From: an uncultured Cryptobacterium sp.
GTDB taxonomy: Bacteria > Actinomycetota > Coriobacteriia > Coriobacteriales > Eggerthellaceae
Assembly (NCBI GenBank): GCA_900554685.1
Contig: USIG01000002.1
Span: forward strand, 1 to 34,038
DNA: 34,038 nucleotides
Direction of reading: 5' to 3'
This document shows, one piece after another, positions 1-6,530 of the stretch (position 1 is its first letter; each line of letters starts with the position of its first letter). The position numbers and the translations under genes were made by a program. The notes below the pieces were generated by a model, which saw nothing but the letters and a program-made list of their open reading frames with translations, ran no database searches and was not told the DNA's origin.

Positions 1-51
1 ATTATGAGGGTCAGGCCAACTATTGCCTCTTGACAAAGTCCTGCTCATATT

Positions 52-148
52 AAAATACAGCACGATCGCCAAACGGATTGTCACTCACTCTATTATCTCT
101 TGGAAAAATACAGCACGATCGCCAAACGGATTGTCACTCACTCTATTA
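52..148. repeat. 44-bp perfect direct repeat inside the 3' end of hipA
   Basis: Positions 52-95 and 105-148 are identical over 44 bases, with a 9-base spacer, so the offset is 53 bp. The offset is not a multiple of three, so the two copies are read in different frames. The right-hand copy encodes HipA residues around VSDNPFGDRAVF. The left-hand copy brings in the TGA that ends the frame. The repeat is seen directly. It could be a real duplication or template-switch event, or an assembly artefact; the sequence alone does not decide. Confidence 0.95.
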
Positions 149-1017
149 ATAATATATGCCGCTTGATTTATATAATTTCCACTATTTGGTTCGTATTTTA
201 TCGCAGGAGAGTATCCAAGCGCTTGGCAGAAATCTTCCTGATGCAAACGAATCGGAAAATCAGATCCTTCTAATCGATCAAAACGCTTAATTAAGAGAAG
301 TGGACTCGCTTCTGGAACTTCTAATAATTTTGTTTCCGCTGTCTCAAAATGACACTTTTCCGCAACTTTCATACAAAAAGCTTCGTTGAAAATCGAATTT
401 GGCAACAACGAATCGATAAAAGATCCTGCCTTGACAATTACTGTTGATGGTGCCGAACCTTTTGGTAAAAACCATCTCTTTTTTCCCGAATCATCAACTT
501 TGCAATACAATCCAACTTTTGATTGAGCACCAGCAAGCGATAATCGTGATTGGGAAGCCGATTCAAGTGCAACTTCTCTAGGGTTTTTTGCAAACCTTAT
601 GAAATAATCCTCGGGCAATGGTTCATAGAAGCGGCCTTTTCGCAAGTCGGCAGCGCTGTTTCCAAAGACCAAAGCTCCTACGGACTCGTTGTTTAATCTT
701 GTTATAAGTGCATCCTCGTCAATAGCAGAAGAATGAAACTTATGCTCGAATGATTTTTTCATCCCTTCTTCTGGCAATAAACCTTTAAAAAAGAAAGTAG
801 ATTGTTCTAACGCTCTCGGATAAAGCGAATCACTCGGAAAAACATCCTTGCCCGGAAAGGGAGGAAAAGGCAAAGATTCCGAAATCGGAGTAGAATCAGC
901 TTGGCAAATATATTTCTCATCATAACGAAATTTTGTCCCATCTTGCCCAAGGACAAGATGTCCAACAAGCTGATATTCATTTTTCCATTCTCGGAATGCC
1001 TTTATTTCGGTTGTCAT
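85..1017 (-). CDS. hipA: HipA-family toxin kinase, C-terminally truncated
   Basis: HipA toxins are Ser/Thr kinases that phosphorylate glutamyl-tRNA synthetase and cause growth arrest. They are neutralised by HipB. The N-terminal HipA fold is clear: the VGHLVLGQDG start, PISESLPFPPF, FFFKGLLPEEG, VGALVFG, then SRLSLAGAQSKVGL (the loop before the kinase core), LIKRFDR and LHQEDFCQALG. The frame is 310 residues, against about 430-440 for typical HipA. It ends at FFQEII, just before the expected catalytic block (N..IGN.DAH.KN, then a DFG-like motif), so kinase activity is probably lost. The stop lies in a 44-bp direct repeat. The ATG overlaps the hipB stop by one base (TAATG), so the pair is translationally coupled. 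The locus is visibly AT-richer than its neighbours, which hints at horizontal acquisition. The family is certain; inactivity is inferred. Confidence 0.88.
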   Translation of the reverse strand: MTTEIKAFREWKNEYQLVGHLVLGQDGTKFRYDEKYICQADSTPISESLPFPPFPGKDVFPSDSLYPRALEQSTFFFKGLLPEEGMKKSFEHKFHSSAIDEDALITRLNNESVGALVFGNSAADLRKGRFYEPLPEDYFIRFAKNPREVALESASQSRLSLAGAQSKVGLYCKVDDSGKKRWFLPKGSAPSTVIVKAGSFIDSLLPNSIFNEAFCMKVAEKCHFETAETKLLEVPEASPLLLIKRFDRLEGSDFPIRLHQEDFCQALGYSPAIKYEPNSGNYINQAAYIINRVSDNPFGDRAVFFQEIIE

Positions 1018-1277
1018 TATTTACCCCTTACAGAAATCGTGATATCTATTCCGAGCCCTGTCATAAGATCAAAAAGAGTTTGAAATGAAACCGTAGTTCT
1101 GCCGCGCTCAATTTCTCCAATTAAACGTGGACTGCAACCCATCATGAGCGCTAACTGGTTTTGAGTGTATCCCAATTCTTTTCGGCGATTACGAATAAAG
1201 TTTCCTATCTTTGCGGGATCATTCAGTTTTTGAGTTCGCTCGTAAGAAACATCATGGGGCTTTCGAACAATTTTCAT
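1017..1277 (-). CDS. hipB: HipB-like antitoxin, XRE-family DNA-binding protein
   Basis: This 86-residue protein carries one helix-turn-helix of the Cro/C1 (XRE) type at about residues 24-80: IGNFIRNRRKELGYTQNQLALMMGCSPRLIGEIERGRTT. HipB antitoxins bind HipA and also repress their own operon by binding palindromic operators upstream. The ATG is preceded by GGAAG seven bases upstream. The gene sits directly before hipA with a one-base overlap, the standard antitoxin-first order. Three matching 20-bp imperfect palindromes lie between this gene and exoA and are the likely operators. The acidic or unstructured C-terminal tail of some HipB proteins is absent; the protein ends at ISVRGK. Identification as an XRE regulator is firm, and the role as antitoxin follows from context. 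Confidence 0.88.
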   Translation of the reverse strand: MKIVRKPHDVSYERTQKLNDPAKIGNFIRNRRKELGYTQNQLALMMGCSPRLIGEIERGRTTVSFQTLFDLMTGLGIDITISVRGK

Positions 1278-1320
1278 TAGCTGACTTCCATCTGTCTCTA
1301 TCTTTTGTTCAATGCAAAAA

Positions 1321-1340
1321 ATCTTCCCTATTGGTAAGAT
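1321..1340. promoter_or_regulatory. Putative HipB operator O1
   Basis: On the minus strand this reads ATCTTACCAATAGGGAAGAT, an imperfect palindrome. It matches O2 and O3 at [A/T]TCTTAC-N4/5-AGGGAAGAT, in the opposite orientation to them. It lies 44 bases upstream of the hipB start. A TGA-TATCTT sequence overlapping its edge on the minus strand could be an extended -10, so occupancy would block the polymerase. Binding by HipB is inferred. Confidence 0.65.
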
Positions 1341-1359
1341 ATCAGAACTAACTCTAAAA

Positions 1360-1379
1360 ATCTTACGTTTAGGGAAGAT
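1360..1379. promoter_or_regulatory. Putative HipB operator O2
   Basis: Plus-strand ATCTTACGTTTAGGGAAGAT, an imperfect palindrome with ATCTT/AAGAT ends. Its start is exactly 39 bp from those of O1 and O3. It shares 16 of 20 bases with the inverted O1. Confidence 0.65.
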
Positions 1380-1398
1380 TATTGTGAGATCTTCGTAT

Positions 1399-1418
1399 TT
1401 CTTACGTAAAGGGAAGAT
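1399..1418. promoter_or_regulatory. Putative HipB operator O3, abutting the exoA stop
   Basis: Plus-strand TTCTTACGTAAAGGGAAGAT, the third copy of the element. It ends one base before the exoA stop codon (1419-1421). It is in the same orientation as O2 and starts 39 bp from it. No terminator lies between exoA and hipB, so read-through from exoA into hipBA is possible. Confidence 0.62.
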
Positions 1419-2204
1419 TTATAAATCAATCTCGAGAGAAACAGGGCAGTGATCCGATCCGAAAATCTCCGAATAGATATTGGCCATTTGGACTCGCTCC
1501 CACAACACTTCACTTACCAAAAAGTAATCGATACGCCATCCCGCATTGTTGGCACGCGCATTAAAGCGATAGCTCCACCAGGAATATGCACCAATCGTTT
1601 CTGGATGGAGTGCACGGAAGGTGTCAACGAATCCCGCATCGAGAAGCTGGGTGAACTTTTCTCGCTCCTCATCGGAAAAACCAGGATTTCCTCGGTTAGT
1701 ACGCGGATTCTTCAGGTCTATTTCTTGATGCGCCACATTAAAATCGCCACACATGATAACAGGTTTGGCAGCACAGGACTGCCCGTTGGGAAGGGTTCCC
1801 TCTTCAAGACCTTTGCACATATCACGGAAGGTATCGTCCCAATCCATACGATGATCGAGACGCGCTAATTCCGATTGAGCATTGGGTGTATACACGTTCA
1901 CGAACCAAAACTTCTCAAATTCGCAGATAACAACGCGGCCTTCCGTATCAAGCTCCGGAACACCGACTTCATGCAATACCTGCAACGGCTCTTCCTTGCA
2001 GAAAACCGCAGTACCCGAATATCCTTTCCTTTGCGCATAACTCCAATATTCGTGATAGCCAGGAAGATCCATTTCAATCTGCCCTTCTTGCAGTTTTGTT
2101 TCCTGAACGGCAAATACATCGGCATTCAATTCATTAAAGGCATCCATGAAGCCTTTTTTCATTACGGCACGCAAACCGTTTACATTCCAAGATACCAGCC
2201 TCAT
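1419..2204 (-). CDS. exoA: Exodeoxyribonuclease III / AP endonuclease
   Basis: This enzyme cleaves DNA at abasic sites and removes nucleotides 3'-5' from duplex DNA in base excision repair. The 261-residue protein matches the ExoA/XthA family in length. It shows the full active-site set: LVSWNVNGLRA at the start, VQETKLQ (metal-binding Glu), NVYTPNAQ, GDFNVAH (catalytic Asp and Asn), WRIDYFLVS and the terminal GSDHCPV (Asp-His). An in-frame start 12 codons upstream exists. The ATG at 2204 is preferred because GAGAGG sits six bases before it and the fold begins immediately with MRLVSWN. The hipBA locus follows in the same direction. Confidence 0.96.
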   Translation of the reverse strand: MRLVSWNVNGLRAVMKKGFMDAFNELNADVFAVQETKLQEGQIEMDLPGYHEYWSYAQRKGYSGTAVFCKEEPLQVLHEVGVPELDTEGRVVICEFEKFWFVNVYTPNAQSELARLDHRMDWDDTFRDMCKGLEEGTLPNGQSCAAKPVIMCGDFNVAHQEIDLKNPRTNRGNPGFSDEEREKFTQLLDAGFVDTFRALHPETIGAYSWWSYRFNARANNAGWRIDYFLVSEVLWERVQMANIYSEIFGSDHCPVSLEIDL

Positions 2205-2285
2205 AGTAAGCCTCTCTCGTTTGTTTGCTTTTAGCGGCACTGCTCACTTTAACGGTTTCACCTTATGAACTCCACCCGCTCTACA

Positions 2286-2312
2286 AAGAAAGCCCCGTAT
2301 CGGGGCTTTCTT
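2286..2312 (-). terminator. Rho-independent terminator after the small membrane protein gene
   Basis: A perfect 12-bp stem (AAGAAAGCCCCG pairing with CGGGGCTTTCTT) with a 3-base loop lies about 30 bp beyond the stop of the 2341-2871 gene and upstream of exoA. The AAAGCCCCG/CGGGGCTTT core is shared with the terminator at 25233-25255. Confidence 0.85.
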
Positions 2313-2340
2313 GTAATAATTTGTATAGGCACATTGTTCG

Positions 2341-2871
2341 CTATGAATGCTTTTTTGCCTGCTTAGCTGCCTTGCGCTCCGCACGTTCGTAGGCTTCTTG
2401 TCGCAAAGGACGCAACTGCTTGGAGTCAATACGTACACTGATGAAGAAGAAGATCCACGATACGATCATGATAACAATCGGCACAATCTGCATCGTAGGC
2501 ATAATAAGCGACAAAATAATAGCGATAACCATGCCGCCTAAACCAATAGCCGAATACAGAATGCGCTTGCGATTAAGCGCCTTGAACTGAGGCGTATCAG
2601 GTACATAACGCTGAATTGCACGCAAGCGAGCACGTCCCGTCTTGCGTTCTTCTTTGCTCTCCTGCGCCTCCTGTTTGCGCTCTGCTTTATGTTCCTGCTT
2701 TTCTTCAGGGGTGCGCTTAGCAAACAAACCCTTTTTCTTAGGCTTGTCTGATTCCATACGAACAGAAGATGCTGCTCGCGAAACTGGTTTTGCCGAAGCA
2801 GCACTTTTGCGTGTAGATCCTCCCTTATGATCGCCGGTATAGCGCTCATTCATGGGGTTTCGTTGACTCAT
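2341..2871 (-). CDS. Small membrane protein with a long basic cytoplasmic N-terminus
   Basis: I do not recognise a named family. The 176-residue protein has a highly charged, Lys/Arg/Glu/Ser-rich N-terminal half (about residues 1-85, including KPKKKGLFAKRTPEEKQEHKAE). RAIQRYVPDTPQFKALNRKR follows, then two closely spaced hydrophobic helices (about 107-127 and 130-150) forming a hairpin, and a basic tail rich in Arg, Lys and Ala. The layout recalls small actinobacterial membrane proteins of the DUF3043 kind, but no diagnostic motif proves that. The ATG is preceded by AAGGAG eight bases upstream. The gene follows purC with a gap of about 90 bp and is closed by a strong terminator. Confidence 0.75.
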   Translation of the reverse strand: MSQRNPMNERYTGDHKGGSTRKSAASAKPVSRAASSVRMESDKPKKKGLFAKRTPEEKQEHKAERKQEAQESKEERKTGRARLRAIQRYVPDTPQFKALNRKRILYSAIGLGGMVIAIILSLIMPTMQIVPIVIMIVSWIFFFISVRIDSKQLRPLRQEAYERAERKAAKQAKKHS

Positions 2872-2962
2872 CCCTTAAACTCCTTGCTAGGCCGTAAAGC
2901 AGAAACTTCTACCATGCCCATCAACGCAGCACTCGCTACATTGCAGACTAGTACGTATTGTT

Positions 2963-3838
2963 CTACTGAGCGACAAATGCCTTACCTGTAATTTTTTCGT
3001 ATGCCTGAATATATTTTTCGGTGGTCTTTTTAATAACATCTTCAGGAAGACGAGGCGGATTGCCCGTACGATCCCAATTAGCGTTAAGCCAATTACGAAC
3101 AAACTGCTTGTCGAAGCTTGGCTGCTCTTCGCCCACCTTGTAGGTGTCAGCAGACCAGAAACGCGAAGAGTCAGGAGTGAGCACTTCGTCTCCTAGGATG
3201 ATCTTGCCGTCAACCACACCAAACTCAAACTTCGTATCAGCAATAATGATGCCACGCTCACGAGCATGATCAGCAGCACGATTATAAACTGCCAAGGTCA
3301 GATCGCGAATGGCTGCAGCATTTTCTGCGCCGATAATTTCCTCGCAACGAGCGAAGCTGATGTTTTCATCATGATCGCCAATTTCAGCCTTCGTTGAAGG
3401 AGTGAAAATAGCTTCAGGCAACTTAGAAGAATTAACCAAGCCTTCAGGAAGTTTAATGCCACAAACAGATCCCGTTGCTTGATAGTCTTTCAAGCCGGAT
3501 CCCGTTAAGTAACCGCGAACGATGCACTCAACAGGAAACATATCGGCTTTCTTTACCAACATAAAGCGACCTGCCAGGTAATCAGCATAAGGCTTAAACT
3601 GCTCTGGCAAATCTGCCACATCGGCAGAAATCAAATGGTTATCCACCACATCAGAGAGCAGATCAAACCAAAAGCAAGAAAGCTGTGTTAGTACCTGCCC
3701 TTTGTAGGGAATTTCATCTTCCAAAATATAGTCGAATGCAGAAATGCGATCGGACGCCACCAGAAGAAGCTTGTCTCCCAGGTCGTACAGGTCGCGCACC
3801 TTACCCTGTGCATCGGGCTTGATGTCGATTCCAGCCAT
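2963..3838 (-). CDS. purC: SAICAR synthetase (phosphoribosylaminoimidazole-succinocarboxamide synthase)
   Basis: PurC joins aspartate to CAIR using ATP, giving SAICAR, in de novo purine synthesis in the cytoplasm. The 291-residue length and motifs fit: GKVRDLYDLGDKLLLVASDRISAFDYIL at the start (ATP site), RGYLTGSG, and then IIADTKFEFG and GDEVLTPDSSRFW. It ends with a C-terminal helix typical of the longer bacterial and fungal type. AAGGAAGG lies six bases before the ATG. It stands apart from the other pur genes here, 84 bp downstream of the histidine kinase gene with no obvious terminator between them. PurB, encoded at 8321-9664, acts on its product. Confidence 0.97.
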   Translation of the reverse strand: MAGIDIKPDAQGKVRDLYDLGDKLLLVASDRISAFDYILEDEIPYKGQVLTQLSCFWFDLLSDVVDNHLISADVADLPEQFKPYADYLAGRFMLVKKADMFPVECIVRGYLTGSGLKDYQATGSVCGIKLPEGLVNSSKLPEAIFTPSTKAEIGDHDENISFARCEEIIGAENAAAIRDLTLAVYNRAADHARERGIIIADTKFEFGVVDGKIILGDEVLTPDSSRFWSADTYKVGEEQPSFDKQFVRNWLNANWDRTGNPPRLPEDVIKKTTEKYIQAYEKITGKAFVAQ

Positions 3839-3922
3839 GATGGTCCTTCCTTAAAGTGAATATACGCAAGTTCCTATTATGTAACATATTCACAGCTGGT
3901 GCACGAAAAAGCATGAACATTC

Positions 3923-5401
3923 TTATTTTGAACCACGCTTTGTGTTGCGCTTGCGGGAGTTTTCCGAATAGAGCGGGATATAAATGGTAAAACACGCACC
4001 CTCGTTGGGCTTTCCTTCTACGCGAACCCAACCGTTGTGCTGATCCACGATCTCCTTTACTACCGATAGACCAATGCCCAAGCCCCCCGTCGCACGAGCA
4101 CGACCAGAATCCGCTCGCCAAAAACGCTGGAATACCAGCTTTGCTTCCTCAGGCGTAAGCCCAATGCCGGTATCTTTAACCACAATTTGTCCCATCAGGT
4201 CACCCTTGCGAGCCATGATGGTGATAGTTCCTCCCTCGGGAGTATAGCGCACCGCATTAGAAATCAGGTTTGCAGTAGCCTGACGGAGCAAGTCAGCATC
4301 GCCAAACACATATACATGAGGATCGTATTCAAATTCCAGATTGAGCCCTGCGTCATGAATGTAGGCTTGATGGGTTTGCACTACCGCAGAAAGCATTTCA
4401 GTGAGGTCTACCTTTTTCTGCTCGATAGGCTTTGTGCGACTTTCCAAACGCGAAAGCTTTAACAACGCATCAACCAGACGAGAAAGACGCTGGACTTCAG
4501 AATTGAGCGTTTCAAGGCGCTCCTCATCCGGCTCGAAAACGCCATCTATCATCGCTTCGACCGTCGACTGAATCGCCATCAAGGGAGTTCTTAGTTCATG
4601 AGCCACATCTGTTACCAGGCGACGTTCCAACTTGCGGTTCGCCTCAACAGAATCGGCCATCAGGTCAAACATGTTCCCCAAGCGCGCAATTTCATCGGAG
4701 CCATTCATACCCGTACGAGCCGAATAGTCACCTTCTTTGAGCGCTTTAGCAGCGTTGGTAATCTTCTTGACGGGCGCTACGATAGCACGCGCAAAAATAG
4801 CCCCCATTACCATAGCGATGATAAGGGCAATAACGGCCGCGAAGATCATGGCGTTATACGATTTATCTCGGAAGTCTTCGTCAAACTTGGTCAGAAGCGT
4901 TTCTGATCCGGGAACTCGCACCAAAACAGTGCCGACCTTTTCGCCTTCAACAATAATCGGCGCAGAAGTCACATTGGAGCCGTCTTCTTTTATATTCACC
5001 GACCCTAAAACATCATTCGCGCGGTCATCATAGACAATCGTTCCGTCATTGGTTCGCACCTGCAGATAAACCGAATCATAGAGCGAAGAAGCTGACGTAG
5101 CTGCAGAGAGGGCTCCCCCGTACCAATCGCCATGAGACTGTTCGTATCCATCAGCAATAGCCGAAGCGGTGGCATCTGCTACACGTTGGACATTCTCGCG
5201 GGTGTAGGACTGAAAATGCTGATTCCATACCGCTGAGAGTACCACGACCGAAGAAATAATCGTGATAAGCGACACCGCAATAGATACCAACATAACGCGT
5301 TTGGTAAAAGAAATAGTGAACCCTTTTTTCTCTTCCATTCTTGAAAATTCGGAAAGTTCTTCACTTGACACAGAATGTGGGGGATTTTTATGAGCAAACA
5401 C
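3923..5401 (-). CDS. Membrane sensor histidine kinase (HAMP, HisKA, HATPase)
   Basis: Using a GTG start at 5401, the 492-residue protein has a short cytoplasmic tail, TM1 at about 36-59, an extracytoplasmic sensor of about 120 residues, TM2 at about 183-208 and a HAMP linker. The HisKA H-box follows as DVAHELRTPL, with the phospho-accepting His near 268. The N box (NLISNAVRYTPEGG), DTGIGL and the GGLGIGLSVVKEIV G2 box complete the HATPase domain. It is the partner of the response regulator encoded just upstream. Start choice: the GTG at 5401 has a perfect AAGGAG seven bases upstream. The ATG at 5338 (MEEKKGF) has almost no ribosome-binding site, and a TTG at 5434 falls inside a hairpin. The signal sensed is unknown. 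Confidence 0.95.
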   Translation of the reverse strand: MFAHKNPPHSVSSEELSEFSRMEEKKGFTISFTKRVMLVSIAVSLITIISSVVVLSAVWNQHFQSYTRENVQRVADATASAIADGYEQSHGDWYGGALSAATSASSLYDSVYLQVRTNDGTIVYDDRANDVLGSVNIKEDGSNVTSAPIIVEGEKVGTVLVRVPGSETLLTKFDEDFRDKSYNAMIFAAVIALIIAMVMGAIFARAIVAPVKKITNAAKALKEGDYSARTGMNGSDEIARLGNMFDLMADSVEANRKLERRLVTDVAHELRTPLMAIQSTVEAMIDGVFEPDEERLETLNSEVQRLSRLVDALLKLSRLESRTKPIEQKKVDLTEMLSAVVQTHQAYIHDAGLNLEFEYDPHVYVFGDADLLRQATANLISNAVRYTPEGGTITIMARKGDLMGQIVVKDTGIGLTPEEAKLVFQRFWRADSGRARATGGLGIGLSVVKEIVDQHNGWVRVEGKPNEGACFTIYIPLYSENSRKRNTKRGSK

Positions 5402-5420
5402 CGCAATGCTCCTTATCAAC

Positions 5421-5446
5421 AAAGCGCCCTGCAAGCAGGACGCTTT
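5421..5446 (-). terminator. Hairpin between response regulator and kinase genes (possible attenuator)
   Basis: AAAGCG-C-CCTGC pairs with GCAGG-A-CGCTTT: an 11-bp stem with one mismatch and a two-base loop. It lies between the regulator stop (5539) and the kinase ribosome-binding site. On the minus strand the stem is followed only by TTTGTTG, a weak U-tract; on the plus strand the tract is TTTTCTT. It may cut kinase expression relative to the regulator, or act as an RNA processing site. Function is inferred. Confidence 0.55.
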
Positions 5447-5538
5447 TCTTGGTACTACTTAATCGTAGAGTATCGTATTTAATCACAGAGAGAAATGTAT
5501 CTATCGAGTTGAGTTACACAAGGCGCACGCAAAGCATA

Positions 5539-6261
5539 TTATTGGTTTGCCTTGGTGGGATCTTCAAAACGATAGCCCACACCATGTACCGTATGAAGCC
5601 ATTTAGGATTACGGGGATTATCGCCAATTTTTGCACGAAGATTCTTCACATGAGAGTCAATGGTACGCTCATAACCTTCGAAGTCGTACCCCAGTACTTT
5701 TTCAACCAATTCCATACGTGAGTACACACGGCCTGGATAGCGGCACAAGGTGGTGAGCAGCTTAAACTCACTGGCGGTAAGGTCTACCTCTTCACCATTT
5801 ACCAATACCTTATGGCCCGAAATATCGATGGTAAGCTCGCCAAAGTCCATAACCTCACGCTGAGGTTCCACATCGGAATGGACACGACGAAGAAGCGCAC
5901 GCACACGAGCAACCAATTCGCGCGGGCTAAACGGCTTAATTAAATAGTCATCGGCACCGAGCTCCAAACCAATAATACGGTCTTCAACCTCTCCTTTTGC
6001 GGTAAGCATGATGATAGGAGTGCTGGAATTGTCGCGAATAACACAGCACACCCTCTCACCAGGAACACGAGGAAGCATCAGGTCAAGAATCACCAGATCA
6101 AAATGATGCTTGGAAAATTCTTCGAGAGCATCCTGACCGTCGCCAACAGCGGTAACCCAATAATTTTCGCGTTCCAAATATGCTGCTACCGCATCGCGAA
6201 TAGCCTTTTCGTCTTCAACCAATAAGATTCGACGAGTATTTTCATTCGTATTAGAAGTCAT
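5539..6261 (-). CDS. OmpR-family response regulator
   Basis: This 240-residue regulator has a receiver domain: LLVEDEK with acidic residues 16-17, phospho-accepting Asp60 in LVILDLMLP, Thr87 in MLTAKGE and Lys109 in LIKPFS. A winged-helix OmpR/PhoB DNA-binding domain follows (VDLTASEFKLLTTLCRYPGRVYSR, then YERTIDSHVKNLRAKIGDNP and VHGVGYRFE). It is the partner of the kinase encoded downstream. The ATG at 6261 has GGGAGG six bases upstream; the longer in-frame start at 6282 (TTG) contains that site within the frame and is rejected. A promoter with tandem 13-bp repeats lies upstream, compatible with autoregulation. The divergent neighbour is the twin-arginine protein gene, a possible target. 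Confidence 0.95.
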   Translation of the reverse strand: MTSNTNENTRRILLVEDEKAIRDAVAAYLERENYWVTAVGDGQDALEEFSKHHFDLVILDLMLPRVPGERVCCVIRDNSSTPIIMLTAKGEVEDRIIGLELGADDYLIKPFSPRELVARVRALLRRVHSDVEPQREVMDFGELTIDISGHKVLVNGEEVDLTASEFKLLTTLCRYPGRVYSRMELVEKVLGYDFEGYERTIDSHVKNLRAKIGDNPRNPKWLHTVHGVGYRFEDPTKANQ

Positions 6262-6369
6262 GCTGTACCTCCCGTTAGGCACTCAATTCACTTGTTATGC
6301 TACGCATTTTTCAGGCTCTTGTCTTGATACCAAACATAAATTGCGTAACTGAGGCATAATTAATTCAAA

Positions 6370-6410
6370 AGTATACAAAATCAGCTTTCGTATTTATCTT
6401 TCGTATTTAT
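6370..6410 (-). promoter_or_regulatory. Promoter of the two-component operon with tandem 13-bp repeats
   Basis: On the minus strand TATACT (6370-6375) is a good -10. Immediately upstream, at the -35 zone, two back-to-back perfect 13-base copies occur at 6385-6397 and 6398-6410 (plus-strand CTTTCGTATTTAT). A palindrome ATTGT-A-ACAAT follows at 6409-6419. Direct repeats beside a poor -35 (GATAAA) are typical of activation by OmpR-type regulators, so autoregulation is inferred. Confidence 0.5.
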
Positions 6411-6530
6411 TGTAACAATTGGACTTTTGGTGACCCGAAACGAAACCCAACTGTCACAATGATAGATCAAACTACAAGCTATATCGTATCGTGATTCGTA
6501 CCTTTGAATAGACTTTGACCAGGAGTTATC

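Noticed and set aside
30..56. Plus-strand TTGACA...TAAAAT promoter-like sequence
   Set aside because: The spacer is only 15 bases and no plus-strand gene follows; it lies in the broken 3' end of hipA.
1449..2234. Plus-strand reading frames of 119-139 codons opposite exoA
   Set aside because: They lie entirely antisense to a gene with every exoIII catalytic motif, have no ribosome-binding sites, and their translations show no domain.
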